In this document: one piece after another, positions 1-10,971 of the stretch
Layout of the letters: each line of letters starts with the position of its first letter
Numbering within the stretch: position 1 is the stretch's first letter
Assembly: GCA_016717305.1 (NCBI GenBank)
Contig: JADKFY010000023.1
Location: 1 to 64,000 of the forward strand
Length of the DNA stretch: 64,000 nucleotides
Source: Flavobacteriales bacterium
Lineage (GTDB): Bacteria; Bacteroidota; Bacteroidia; Flavobacteriales_F; PHOS-HE28
Direction: 5' to 3'
Position numbers and translations under genes: made by a program
Notes under the pieces: generated by a model
The model's database searches: none
What the model saw: the letters and a program-made list of their open reading frames with translations, nothing else
What the model was told of the DNA's origin: nothing

Positions 1-3000
1 CATGTTCCGCAGTTGTCGAGCACGGCTGTTCCGCCGAACACGCCAGCGCAGTCTTGTGTGCAGGCAACGTTACCGGTTGTTGCACCCACGCATGGTCCGC
101 AGTTGTCCAGAACGGCTGTTCCTCCGAACACGCCAGCACAGTCTTGCGTGCAGGCGACGTTACCTGTTGTTCCACCGACGCATGTTGCGCAGTTGTCCAG
201 AACGGCTGTTCCGCCGAACACGCCAGCACAGTCTTGAGTGCAGGCGATGTTACCGGTAGTTCCACCCACGCATGTTCCGCAGTTGTCCAGAACGGCAGTT
301 CCGCCGAACACGCCAGCACAGTCTTGTGTGCAGGCGACGTTACCGGTAGTTCCACCCACGCAGGTGCCGCAGTTGTCGAGCACGGCTGTTCCGCCGAACA
401 CACCTGCACAGTCTTGTGTGCAGGCAACGTTACCTGTTGTTCCACCGACGCATGTTCCGCAGTTGTCCAGAACGGCAGTTCCGCCGAACACACCTGCACA
501 GTCTTGTGTGCAAGCGACGTTACCTGTTGTTCCACCGACGCAGTTGCCGCAGTTGTCCAGAACGGCAGTTCCGCCGAACACGCCAGCGCAATCTTGTGTG
601 CAAGCGACGTTACCGGTTGTTCCACCGACGCAGGTGCCGCAGTTGTCGAGCACGGCTGTTCCGCCGAACACGCCAGCGCAGTCTTGTGTGCAGGCGACGT
701 TACCGGTTGTTCCACCGACGCATGTTGCGCAGTTGTCCAGAACGGCAGTTCCGCCGAACACGCCAGCGCAGTCTTGTGTGCAGGCGACGTTACCGGTTGT
801 TCCACCGACGCAGGTGCCGCAGTTGTCGAGCACGGCTGTTCCGCCGAACACACCTGCACAGTCTTGAGTGCAAGCGACGTTACCGGTTGTTCCACCCACG
901 CATGTTCCGCAGTTGTCCAGAACGGCTGTTCCTCCGAACACGCCAGCACAGTCCTGTGTGCAAGCGATGTTACCTGTTGTTCCACCCACGCATGTTCCGC
1001 AGTTGTCGAGCACGGCTGTTCCGCCGAACACGCCAGCGCAGTCTTGTGTGCAGGCAACGTTACCGGTTGTTCCACCCACGCATGTTCCACAGTTGTCCAG
1101 AACGGCTGTTCCTCCGAACACGCCAGCACAGTCCTGAGTGCAAGCGACGTTACCTGTTGTTCCACCGACGCAGTTGCCGCAGTTGTCGAGCACGGCTGTT
1201 CCTCCGAACACACCGTTGCAATCTTGTGTGCAAGCGACGTTACCGGTTGTTCCACCGACGCAGGTGCCGCAGTTGTCGAGCACGGCTGTTCCTCCGAACA
1301 CGCCAGCGCAATCTTGTGTGCAGGCGACGTTACCGGTTGTTCCACCGACGCAGGTTCCGCAGTTGTCCAGGACGGCGCTACCGCCGAAGACGCCAGCGCA
1401 ATCCTGAGTGCAGGCGATGTTACCGGTGGTTCCGCCCACGCAGGTGCCGCAGTTGTCGAGAACAGCTGTTCCGCCGAACACACCAGCGCAGTCCTGGTGC
1501 AGGCGACGTTACCGGTAGTTCCACCCACGCATGTTCCGCAGTTGTCCAGGACGGCTGTTCCGCCGAACACGCCAGCGCAGTCCTGTGTGCAAGCCACGTT
1601 GCCGGTAGTACCGCCAACGCAGGTTCCGCAGTTGTCGAGGACGGCGCTACCGCCGAAGACACCAGCACAGTCCTGGGTGCAGGCTACGTTGCCGGTTGTA
1701 CCACCAACGCAGGTTCCGCAGTTGTCGAGCACGGCTGTTCCGCCGAACACGCCAGCACAGTCTTGAGTGCAGGCGATGTTACCTGTTGTTCCACCGACGC
1801 ATGTTGCGCAGTTGTCCAGAACGGCTGTTCCGCCGAACACGCCAGCACAGTCTTGAGTGCAAGCGATGTTACCTGTTGTTCCACCCACGCATGTTCCGCA
1901 GTTGTCGAGCACGGCTGTTCCTCCGAACACGCCAGCGCAATCTTGTGTACAAGCGACGTTACCGGTAGTTCCACCAACGCAGGTTGCGCAGTTGTCGAGG
2001 AAGGCTGTTCCGCCGAACACGCCAGCGCAATCTTGTGTGCAAGCGACGTTACCGGTAGTTCCACCGACGCATGTTCCGCAGTTGTCCAGAACGGCAGTTC
2101 CGCCGAAGACACCAGCGCAGTCCTGGGTGCAAGCTACGTTGCCGGTGGTTCCACCAACGCAGGTTCCGCAGTTGTCGAGCACGGCGCTACCGCCGAAGAC
2201 ACCAGCGCAGTCCTGGGTGCAAGCGACGTTGCCGGTTGTTCCGCCAACGCAGGTTCCGCAGTTGTCGAGGACGGCAGTTCCGCCGAACACGCCAGCACAG
2301 TCCTGTGTGCAGGCGACGTTACCGGTTGTTCCACCGACGCAGGTTCCGCAGTTGTCCAGAACGGCTCTCCTCCGAACACACCTGACAGTCCTGTGTGCAG
2401 GCGACGTTACCGGTAGTTCCACCCACGCATGTTCCGCAGTTGTCCAGAACGGCAGTTCCGCCGAACACACCTGCACAGTCCTGTGTGCAAGCGACGTTAC
2501 CGGTTGTTCCACCGACGCATGTTCCGCAGTTGTCGAGCACGGCTGTTCCGCCGAACACGCCAGCGCAATCTTGTGTGCAGGCCACGTTACCGGTAGTTCC
2601 ACCTACGCAGGTTCCGCAGTTGTCGAGAACGGCTGTTCCGCCGAACACACCTGCACAGTCTTGAGTGCAAGCGACGTTACCGGTTGTTCCACCCACGCAT
2701 GTTCCGCAGTTGTCCAGAACGGCTGTTCCGCCGAACACGCCAGCACAGTCTTGTGTGCAAGCGACGTTACCTGTTGTTCCACCCACGCATGTTCCGCAGT
2801 TGTCGAGCACGGCTGTTCCTCCGAACACGCCAGCGCAATCTTGTGTGCAAGCCACGTTACCGGTAGTTCCACCGACGCAGGTTGCGCAGTTGTCCAGTAC
2901 GGCAGTTCCGCCGAACACACCTGCACAGTCTTGTGTGCAAGCGACGTTACCTGTTGTTCCACCGACGCATGTTGCGCAGTTGTCCAGAACGGCTGTTCCG

Positions 3001-6000
3001 CCGAACACGCCAGCACAGTCCTGTGTGCAAGCGACGTTACCTGTTGTTCCACCGACGCAGTTGCCGCAGTTGTCCAGAACGGCAGTTCCGCCGAACACGC
3101 CAGCACAGTCCTGTGTGCAAGCGACGTTGCCGGTTGTTCCACCGACGCATGTTCCGCAGTTGTCAATGGATCCTGTCCCATTAACGACCCCCGCACAATC
3201 ACACGTGCCAACGACGATTATTACTGTGGAGCTATTGGAGCAGCCCACGGAGGAGACAGTATATGTCAGCATTTGACTGCCAACGCTAGGGTCGAACATA
3301 CTTCCGGAAACTCCTGTTCCGGACCATACGCCTGCGGATGGGGTGCCGTTCAGTGCGAGATCTGGCCCAGTGGGGCATTGCGCCGGATATGTTCCGGTAT
3401 TAGGGGCTTGAGGGAGCGGTGTTTGGGAGATGACCTTTTGTGCACTGGTCGCACTGCAATTGGCTCCGTTCGTAACGGTGACAGAGTATATTCCCGCTGC
3501 GGTTATCGTGATGCTTTGTGTTGTCTGACCATCGGGGCTCCATACATTACCAGTGGCACTGCTGCTGGTCAAAATGATGCTGGATCCTGCGCATAGGCTG
3601 GAAGGACCGCTGACGGAAGGAGTTGCTGGTGACACGTCAGTAGTCACCACCTTATTCGCGCTGCTGGCGCTGCAGCCCGCACCGTTCGTTACCGAAACCG
3701 AATAGGTCCCGGCAATGGTTACTGTTATGCTTTGGGTGTTTGCACCATTGCTCCACATATTACCCGTTGCGCTGCTACTGCTCAAGGTGATGCTTGCTCC
3801 TGCACAAAGGCTGGAAGGGCCACTTATCGTTGGTATAGCCGGTAAACCATCGACCGTTACCAACAGGTTCGCGCTAGTGCTACTACAGCCCCCTGGGTGC
3901 GTTACAGTTACCGAGTACGTTCCACCTGAGGTAACGGAAATGCTCTGGGTGGTTTCACCATTGCTCCAAACGTTTCCAGTGGCACTGCTGCTGGTGAGCA
4001 CGACGCTGCCTCCAGCACAGAAGGTGGTTGGGCCACCAGCTGTGATCGTTGGCGGCGGTGGAAGATCCACCGTAACTGTGAAGGCGCAATTCACGGTGTT
4101 CGTCCCGTCCGTTGCTTCATAGCGGACTACTGTACTTCCAATAGGGAATACACCTCCACTGGAAGGACCATCCGTCTGGACCGGCATGAAACTTCCACAG
4201 TTGTCACTGACGGTAGGTTCCACCCATGTTATCGTGGCGGTACAAGACCCATCTGCGGTGACCGTGATATCAGAGGGGCAACCACTGATAACAGGAGGCT
4301 GATCGTCGAGAACTGTTACCGTATACGAACATAGAGCGATATCCTCCACACCATTCTCATGGACGAATGCAACAGTGTGCCTACCCGCCGTCAAAGACCT
4401 GTTGAGGCTTGTGGTGATCTCGGTCCAAGCCGTGGGGTCGAATGTCCCCATGGGTGTGATCACCTCGGACCCCGATATGATGTAGGTCTTTTCTGCTGTG
4501 CCACTACCCCAACAATTATCCGTGTATGCGATCGGTACCACCGCGTGGTTTGTGCTACATGCACCTGCTCCAACGTTGAGATCAATATCCGCCGGACAAG
4601 TGAACATCGGTTGGATCGTGTCCAAGCCGAGCAATGTAGCCGTGCAGGTGGTCGATGTGATCCCGGATGCATCGACGGCGCTGATCGTAATTGTGGTAGC
4701 ATCCGTCATGGGGATCATGGACCCTGCCGCTGGGGTTTGGGTCAATAGCGGTGTCGATGTGCAATTGTCGGACGCCGTGTAGTACGACAAGAATGATGGC
4801 ACTCGTATTTGACAGGATGCATTGGAATATGCTGTTTCTACCGGTTCCGAAGCGGGACAACTGAGCGTTGGTGCGATATTGTCCTGCGGTGTCAGGGTCA
4901 CGGTAGGGCTGAATCCCGTCCCGCACCCCGACTGGCTCAGTTCGACACGGTATAGTGTTGGCCCGCTCAGGTTGGTCCAAGTAATGCTAGTGGAATTAGT
5001 GCCGGCTTGGCTCCATGAACCTCCGCCATCCGTGGAAACTCCCCAGCGAACAATACTTCCACTGTACCCGCTGATCGACAGTGTCCCGGAGGCAGGGGAG
5101 GGGCAAACCGCTCCAGCACCAGTGAAGGTGCCGCCACTGGGGGTTGCACCGACCGTTACGGTGGCGCTTGCTGATGCACTACCCGTGCAAATACCGGTAG
5201 GCGCTACACTGTAGTTGTAGTTGCCGGGCAGCATGGTCGACGGATCGTACATACCTCCGACCACTGGACTAGGGCCGGACCATGAGCCACCCGCCTGTGG
5301 GCTGCCGCCAAGTTGACCGAAGAGCGCGACTGGCGGGGAGCCGCTACAGATTGAAAGTGTTCCATTCACACCAGCGTTCGGTGCTGCAGTGATTTGAATA
5401 ACATTCGTCGTCCCGCTGATGCACGCACCGCTACCGACCGTATACGTCACATTGATCGGGCCGGATAGCCCCGCAGGGTTGAACGTGGATCCGGACACCC
5501 CAGCACCTGACCAGGTCCCGGACATGTCATTACCATAAGCGTAAAAGACCCCGTCCACATCGAACCCTACGCTCCCTGTTGAGGGGCGTGTGATCCGCAC
5601 GTAGCGAGCCGGAGACGAGAGTATTACGTTGCTATAGACCGCGGTCGCCGAGCTGGTCGTGACCGTCCCGTTCGCATTCGTGGGTGAGTTGGATGTTGTG
5701 CCTGAGGATACCTGTGCAACGGCGCTACCCCCTTGTGATCTCCACAGGACGCCGATATTGGAGCCCGCTGGTACTGTTGTTCCAAGATCCACGGTAACGT
5801 AGCCTCCAGAGGAGTTGAAATTCGCATAGAACCCTAGGACGAAGCCAAGGGCACTGCCCGGGTTTGCAACGTTGTTACTGTTTATCAGCGAAGTTGCGCC
5901 ACCGGATGCGGCTGGCGTGAGCAATGAACTGAGATCGAATGTCGGCCCGTTGGAACACATGGGTGCCGGTGGGGACCAGGAGGAGGCATCGTTGCCGCCA

Positions 6001-7433
6001 ACACTGGAGATCTGTCCCTTGAAGAGAAATCCGTTCTCACCCGATGAGCCGGTAAGTGATGTCGAACCGCAGGCAATATCGGTCTCGAATGTCCCGCCAA
6101 GAATGAAGTTGCCTTGGGCATCCGCATCAATGGCTCTGCCCGCCGCATCGTTCGAGCTGATCAAGGCTTCGCCGGAAACCAATAACCCCGTCGGTCGAAA
6201 ACTGGCAACAAATGGTTGGACCTTTCCTGTAGCTGACGTCAGGGTAGTGCTCCCAATGGTGATGTCCTCCTTGAAGTTTCCTGTAAGGTGAACGGCTCCA
6301 CCTTTTCCGATGGCTACACCCGTGCCACCAGTGGTATGGTGAGAACCAGTGGAAGTACCTGTTGTGACCCATTGGAACTGTCCGTTCGCTGTATTGATCC
6401 GGCCCAGATATAGGAAATCATGTGTGCCGGTGGTAACCGTGCCAACCCCAGGGAACGTGCAAGGGTCGTGTGTGATCCCGGTTATGTAAAGCGCATCGCA
6501 ACCGGCGCTCAAAGCACTCATTCCATAGCTTCCATCGTCGGATTCGGCCAGGGATGTGGTCCATTGGTGCGCGGCAGAACTCGAGAATGACGAGATCCTA
6601 ATCTGTTTTTGGGTCGTATTCGTGTGTGTCGTCAGTACCGTTCCCGTCGGTCCATACCATCTGAACTGCGCGTTCTTGGCTCGGAATGCGACATAGACCC
6701 GATCGTCGTCCGTGGTCATCGCCAATGGCAATTCGTCATCCCCGCTTCCGCCGGAAATGAGCCATTGTCCGGTACCGGTCAAACCAAAGGCCGCTGCCAC
6801 CAGGTTGTTCTTTCCGGTCGGTAACGCTGATGCCACAGCACCGAAGGTTGTGGTTATCTGTCCTCTGATCGACCCGAATACGACGGCCCGGTCGAGGTTG
6901 ACGGAAATTCCAGTAGGAAGATCCGTTCCGCTTCCCCCCAGTTTGGCACGCCAGCGCAATGCGCCAGCTGGAGTGTATGAAGCAATGAACCAGTCCTCGT
7001 TCCCGGAACTGATCACGATCCCAGAGCCAAGCCCTGACATACCATGCAGGTCGATCGTTCCTTTGAACCATCCGGTCACGTAAATGTTCCCCGCGGCATC
7101 CAAGGCTATTCCGTTGGCATGGCTCTCTCCAGTACCACTTGGGGTAAAAGCCCATTCTCTTACACCATTTCCGTTCAGCTTGATCAGGAATGCGTCCCGG
7201 CTTCCGAGAACGTTACCCTGTGTTCCGGTGATCAATTCGTCGCCTTCGGTGTAACCGCAGCTGTAAATAGCGCCGGACGAACTGAAGGTGGCCACACCGG
7301 TCACCTCTTCGTTTGAAGTGCTCGCCAAGCCTCTTCCCCAATTCCAAATGTAGTTCTGGGCATCAAGGGGGTGAGCGGACCAGCAAAGGACCGTAAGCAG
7401 AAGAAGTATCGATCGCCGTAGAGTCGTGGGCAT
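1..7433 (-). CDS. Giant secreted SBBP/HYR/Ig-like protein with Cys-rich 30-residue repeat array, 3' end off the window, frameshifted
   Basis: The start is placed at the ATG at 7433 because it opens a signal peptide (MPTTLRRSILLLLTVLCWS, ending in AQ). Visible order: an N-terminal half with beta-propeller (SBBP-like) phrases such as GNIYVTGWFKGT; Ig/PKD-like modules; two HYR-like modules with motifs such as PPVISGCPSDITV; three Ig-like modules of the SITLSSSSATGN type; then at least 35 copies of a 30-residue repeat with four Cys each. About 2,480 codons lie in the window and the end is not seen. A T9SS sorting domain would be expected there, as in related proteins, but it is outside the window. 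The frame is lost near 2367-2388 (two bases short) and regained near 1496 (one base short), so as written the protein stops at 2319. It is probably a surface or secreted adhesin-like protein. Function is inferred from architecture only. Confidence 0.8.
1493..1499 (-). other. One-base deletion in repeat array (frame regained)
   Basis: At this point the unit reads gtcctggtgcagg where neighbouring units read gtcctgtgtgcagg, so it is one base short (89-bp unit, 1441-1529). Read in the direction of the gene it restores the frame lost near 2388. It may be a real indel or an assembly error in a repeat. Confidence 0.85.
2366..2388 (-). other. Two-base deficit in repeat array (frame lost)
   Basis: The unit at 2340-2427 is 88 bp. 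Compared with its neighbours it lacks one base in ggctgttcctcc (here ggctctcctcc) and one in cctgcacag (here cctgacag). The reading frame open from 7433 therefore ends at a stop at 2319. The 1-base deletion near 1496 brings the total to three bases, restoring the original frame. Confidence 0.85.
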
Positions 7434-7568
7434 CGTTTGGATTGTTGCGTGGAGTGTCCAGTTCCACATTGGGTCAGGGGCTTGAACGGATGTACGGACA
7501 ATAGGTTTCGACCAAGTCGGTGTCATGCACGAGCAAGTGATCGTTACCTTTTCGCCGATACGCATTCA

Positions 7569-8123
7569 ATGGATGTGAGCGCAGTACAGGTCCCCACCCA
7601 CGAAACGGCCGAGATCCAAGCCGCAAAGGCCGATCCACGCCGTTTCACACCGCTATACGAGCGGTATCATGCCGATGTGTTCCGTTTCGTTCACCGCCGG
7701 GTGCAACGGATGGAGTTGGCTGCGGACCTATCCCAAGAGACCTTTCTGAAGGCTTTATCGGCCCTGCCTCGCTATGAGGACCGCGGAACCCCATTTCGTG
7801 CCTGGCTCTATCGCATTGCATTGAACGAATTACGCATGCACTGGCGCAAACGGAAGGAGGTAGTGATCGAAATGAGCTTTGCAGAGGTCCGTGGCTTGGG
7901 CGAAGAGATGGGTGCTGACATCGAGGATGAGCGCATGCAAAAACTGGCCTGGGCCTTGGGTCGCCTTCCTTCAAGTAAGGCAAGATTGATCGAATTGCGG
8001 TTCATGGACGGACTTAGCTTCGCAGAAATGGGTGTGGTCCTCGAGATCGGTGAAGACGCGGCGAAAATGCGCACACACCGTGTATTGGGCCTGTTGCGCA
8101 GCATGATGACAACACGCGGATGA
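7569..8123 (+). CDS. ECF-type RNA polymerase sigma-70 factor
   Basis: 184 residues from the ATG at 7569; the reading frame is open further upstream, but that part lacks family similarity. Region 2 is seen as RFTPLYERYHADVFRFVHRR and DLSQETFLKALSALPRYEDR with FRAWLYRIALNELRMHWR; region 4 as LPSSKARLIELRFMDGLSFA followed by a helix-turn-helix-like segment. There is no region 1 or 3, as expected for the extracytoplasmic-function group. Its stop overlaps the start of the next gene (ATGA, 8120-8123), so a small membrane protein is translationally coupled to it. It is divergent from the giant repeat gene, with 135 bp between the two starts; this spacing would fit shared control, but no binding site was identified. 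Confidence 0.9.
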   Translation: MDVSAVQVPTHETAEIQAAKADPRRFTPLYERYHADVFRFVHRRVQRMELAADLSQETFLKALSALPRYEDRGTPFRAWLYRIALNELRMHWRKRKEVVIEMSFAEVRGLGEEMGADIEDERMQKLAWALGRLPSSKARLIELRFMDGLSFAEMGVVLEIGEDAAKMRTHRVLGLLRSMMTTRG

Positions 8124-8377
8124 AGCACCGATATCAAATATCAAAGGAGGGTAGGAAGGAATTGACCGATGCCGAGATCACGAAGTACCGTGACCCCAAG
8201 AAGCTGCTGTACAACTACCAAAGGGCCAAGCTCCTGCTGCACAAGAAACCGTTGTACAAGGATCCGAAGTCGTTCCTTGTGTTGATCTTGATCGTAGCCT
8301 TGGCGATATTCATTGCCGAAGTGGTGGAAAAGGACCGGAGCACAGGAATTGAAGATCGGGAACAACAAGTCCCGTAG
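8120..8377 (+). CDS. Small single-pass membrane protein coupled to sigma factor
   Basis: 85 residues, not assigned to a named family. The N-terminal 50 residues are highly charged (KKLLYNYQRAKLLLHKKPLY), followed by one transmembrane helix at about residues 51-69 (FLVLILIVALAIFIAEVV) and a short acidic tail. The start ATG overlaps the sigma factor stop by 4 bases. By position it could be a membrane anchor or regulator of the sigma factor, but it has no recognisable anti-sigma zinc motif (HxxxCxxC), so that role is inference only. Confidence 0.7.
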   Translation: MKHRYQISKEGRKELTDAEITKYRDPKKLLYNYQRAKLLLHKKPLYKDPKSFLVLILIVALAIFIAEVVEKDRSTGIEDREQQVP

Positions 8378-8444
8378 CGATCCTATTCGATCCAGTAGGC
8401 TATTTTGGGCCTTTGATATCAGCATTCCCATAAAGCCAAGCCAG

Positions 8445-10622
8445 ATGCGTCAGGTCGTAAGTTGTCTCCTCGTCCTATGTTCCACTCTTGTCCTTGCCCA
8501 TGAAGGCATGTGGCTGCCCACGGTGCTCAAAAGCATTGAAGGTGATATGCAGAGTGCCGGTCTCAAGCTCAGCGCAGAGGATATCTACAGCGTGAACCGT
8601 GGTAGCATCAAGGACGCGATCGTGTTGTTCGGTGGGGGGTGTACGGCAGAGGTGATCAGCGGTGATGGCCTGATCCTTACGAACCATCACTGCGGTTTTA
8701 GCGCCATCACTGACCATAGTACCTTGGAGCACGACTACCTGAAGCACGGTTATTGGGCGGCCGACAGGCAAGCTGAGCTCCACAATGCCGGTCTCACCGC
8801 CACTTTCGTAGTGCGTATGGAGGATGTTACGGACCGCATCCTTCCGCTGTTGGCGGTAGGCCTTTCGGAATCGGACAGGCGCGATGCCATTGGCAAATTG
8901 GCTACAGTACTGACGGACGAAGCGGTGGCGGGCACCCATTATGGCGCTGTGGTGCGACCGTTCAACTACGGGAACAGTTACTACTTGATCGTTACCGAGA
9001 CTTTCCGCGATGTGCGTTTGGTAGGGGCTCCGCCCAGTTCCATTGGAAAGTTCGGCGGCGATACGGACAATTGGATCTGGCCACGGCACAACGCCGATTT
9101 CAGCATCTTCCGGATCTACGCGGGCACGGACAACAAACCAGCTGAAGTTGCGGATGGGAATGTGCCGTACAAACCGCGACATGTGCTGCCTATAAGTATG
9201 GACGGAGTCAAGGAGGGCGACTTCGCAATGATCTTCGGATTTCCAGGCAACACCCAGAGGTATTTGACCTCGTATGCAGTGGACTACGTGATCAATACCA
9301 GCGATCCCATGCGTATTGAGATGCGAACGGCCAGTTTGAACGTGATCGATGCGGCGATGCGTAGCAGTGACAAGACCCGACTGCAGTACGCCGACAAGCA
9401 AGCGGGCATCAGCAACGCTTGGAAGAAATGGCAAGGTGAACTACGTGGACTGAAGGAATTACGCACCTTGGACAACAAGCGGGTCTATGAGCAGGAATAC
9501 CAAGTGGCAGCAACAAAGGCGGGGAAGACAGAATACACGAACGTGCTGCCCGAACTTGAAAAGCTGTACGCTGAGTATGCTCCATACGCACAAGCCCGCG
9601 ACCTTTTTGTGGAAATGGCCTACAACGGTCCGCAGGTGTTTCGCTATGCCGACAGTTTCAAGGCATTGGCTGAAGGCCACAAGAAGTTGGGAACTGAAGG
9701 AAAGCTGAAGGAGGCGGTGGATGAACGATCGAAGGCAAGCGAAGGCTATTTCAAGGACTATGATGTGGAAGTGGACAAAAGGATCTTCAAGGCCTTGTTG
9801 CCTATCTACCGCAAACACGTTCCAGTGGAATTGGCTCCTGCCTTTTTGAAAGAGATCGACAACAAGTTCAAAGGCAATGGCGATGCATGGGTGGATGACC
9901 TTTACGCCCGAAGTGTATTCGTGGACCGATCGAAACTGAACCAACTTTTGGCCAAGCCGAAGAACGCGAAGAAATTGGCCGTCGACCCACTGTACAAGGT
10001 ATCACGTGATCTGTTCGACAACTTCTTGGTCAAAGTTCGTCCACAACACGCGGCTCTTGGCGACCGGATCGAACCCGCCATGCGCACCTACGTGAAAGGG
10101 ATGATGGAACTGCTCCCGGAGAAGACCTACTGGCCCGATGCGAACAGCACACTTCGGCTGTCCTACGGAAAGGTGGAAGGCAGCGAACCACGCGATGCGG
10201 TGGAGTATACCGCGCAAACAACATTGGCCGGTGCGATCGCGAAGTACATTCCCGGCGATGCGGAATTCGACCTGCCGCAACGCCTCATCGATCTGTACAA
10301 CGCGAAGGATTATGGTGAGTACGGGGTGAACGGGACCATGCCGGTCTGTTTCACCAGCAGCCTGCACACAACGGGAGGCAACAGCGGAAGCCCTGTACTG
10401 AATGGCAAGGGAGAGCTGATCGGTCTCAATTTCGATCGAAGTTGGGAAAGCACCATGAGCGACATCCAGTTCGATCCGAAGAAATGCCGCAACATCAGTG
10501 TGGACATTCGGTACGTGCTCTTTCTCGTGGACAAATATGCAGGGGCAAAGCACTTGATCCAGGAAATGAACTTGGTCCACGATAATTCCCCTACCACCAT
10601 TCAACTCCCCATACACCGATGA
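8445..10622 (+). CDS. S46 family dipeptidyl-peptidase (DPP7/DPP11-like)
   Basis: 725 residues, the usual length for S46. The start at 8445 gives a signal peptide (MRQVVSCLLVLCSTLVLA) and mature N-terminus HEGMWLP, a typical S46 opening. The chymotrypsin-like catalytic motifs are present: TNHHCG at about residues 79-84 (His) and GGNSGSPV with the nucleophile at about Ser647. S46 enzymes are periplasmic exopeptidases that release dipeptides from oligopeptides in asaccharolytic and proteolytic Bacteroidota. The S1 residue that separates DPP7 (hydrophobic P1) from DPP11 (acidic P1) cannot be assigned with confidence here. The last codons overlap the next gene by 4 bases. Confidence 0.93.
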   Translation: MRQVVSCLLVLCSTLVLAHEGMWLPTVLKSIEGDMQSAGLKLSAEDIYSVNRGSIKDAIVLFGGGCTAEVISGDGLILTNHHCGFSAITDHSTLEHDYLKHGYWAADRQAELHNAGLTATFVVRMEDVTDRILPLLAVGLSESDRRDAIGKLATVLTDEAVAGTHYGAVVRPFNYGNSYYLIVTETFRDVRLVGAPPSSIGKFGGDTDNWIWPRHNADFSIFRIYAGTDNKPAEVADGNVPYKPRHVLPISMDGVKEGDFAMIFGFPGNTQRYLTSYAVDYVINTSDPMRIEMRTASLNVIDAAMRSSDKTRLQYADKQAGISNAWKKWQGELRGLKELRTLDNKRVYEQEYQVAATKAGKTEYTNVLPELEKLYAEYAPYAQARDLFVEMAYNGPQVFRYADSFKALAEGHKKLGTEGKLKEAVDERSKASEGYFKDYDVEVDKRIFKALLPIYRKHVPVELAPAFLKEIDNKFKGNGDAWVDDLYARSVFVDRSKLNQLLAKPKNAKKLAVDPLYKVSRDLFDNFLVKVRPQHAALGDRIEPAMRTYVKGMMELLPEKTYWPDANSTLRLSYGKVEGSEPRDAVEYTAQTTLAGAIAKYIPGDAEFDLPQRLIDLYNAKDYGEYGVNGTMPVCFTSSLHTTGGNSGSPVLNGKGELIGLNFDRSWESTMSDIQFDPKKCRNISVDIRYVLFLVDKYAGAKHLIQEMNLVHDNSPTTIQLPIHR

Positions 10623-10858
10623 GCGCTTGGCAGGAAAAGGACAACAAACTGTGCCGCGAATTCAAGTTCAAGAACTTCAGCGAGGCCTTTGCGTTCATGT
10701 CGCGCGTAGCCTTGGCGGCGGAGAAAATGGACCATCACCCCGAGTGGACCAATGTCTACAATACGGTAGAGATCAAGCTGTCCACCCACGATGCGGGCAA
10801 CACAGTGACCGACAAGGACCGCAAGCTGGCGGCGGCGATCGATAGGATCATCGGGTAG
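10619..10858 (+). CDS. 4a-hydroxytetrahydrobiopterin dehydratase (pterin carbinolamine dehydratase)
   Basis: 79 residues, slightly short for the family (about 90-110) but with the core intact: FKFKNFSEAFAFMSRVALAA, then MDHHPEWTNVYNTVEIKLST containing the HHPEW...VY active-site signature, then the usual THDAGNTVTDKD. It recycles the 4a-carbinolamine form of pterin cofactor produced by aromatic amino acid hydroxylases; no hydroxylase is in the window. It starts inside the end of the S46 peptidase gene (ATGA overlap 10619-10622), so the two are co-transcribed although functionally unrelated. Confidence 0.93.
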   Translation: MSAWQEKDNKLCREFKFKNFSEAFAFMSRVALAAEKMDHHPEWTNVYNTVEIKLSTHDAGNTVTDKDRKLAAAIDRIIG

Positions 10859-10910
10859 GAAGGGTGGAATTCAATGCGTTCCAAGCTCGAAGACCTATTA
10901 CCAAATGCAG

Positions 10911-10936
10911 AAGGACCGCCCAATTGAGCGGTCCTT
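10911..10936. terminator. Hairpin between convergent genes, likely bidirectional terminator
   Basis: A perfect 9-bp inverted repeat (aaggaccgc / gcggtcctt) with an 8-base loop lies between the convergent ends of the pterin dehydratase gene (10858) and the DUF1573 gene (10972). There is no long T tract on either side. Confidence 0.6.
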
Positions 10937-10971
10937 CAAAGAACTCCAAGTCGGTTAGGACCTAGGATTGA

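Larger units (their letters stand above)
1..3207 (-). repeat. 90-bp coding tandem repeat array (at least 35 units)
   Basis: Units start at 1, 91, 181 and so on to 1441, then 1530 to 2340, then 2428 to 3148, with an older degenerate unit ending near 3207. The period is exactly 90 bp except for one 89-bp unit (1441-1529) and one 88-bp unit (2340-2427). Each unit encodes 30 residues on the minus strand, with cysteines at about positions 1, 14, 17 and 27 (core motif DNCGTC, sometimes DNCATC). Units differ at a small set of mostly synonymous sites, which points to recent expansion or gene conversion. The array continues past the left edge. Confidence 0.97.

Noticed and set aside
1..3207. Possible CRISPR array (regular 90-bp repeats)
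   Set aside because: There are no unique spacers; the whole unit is conserved and is in frame with a long secreted protein on the minus strand.
54..3596. Long plus-strand open frames of 500-670 codons across the repeat array
   Set aside because: They are antisense shadows of the low-complexity repeat and have no start region or domain.
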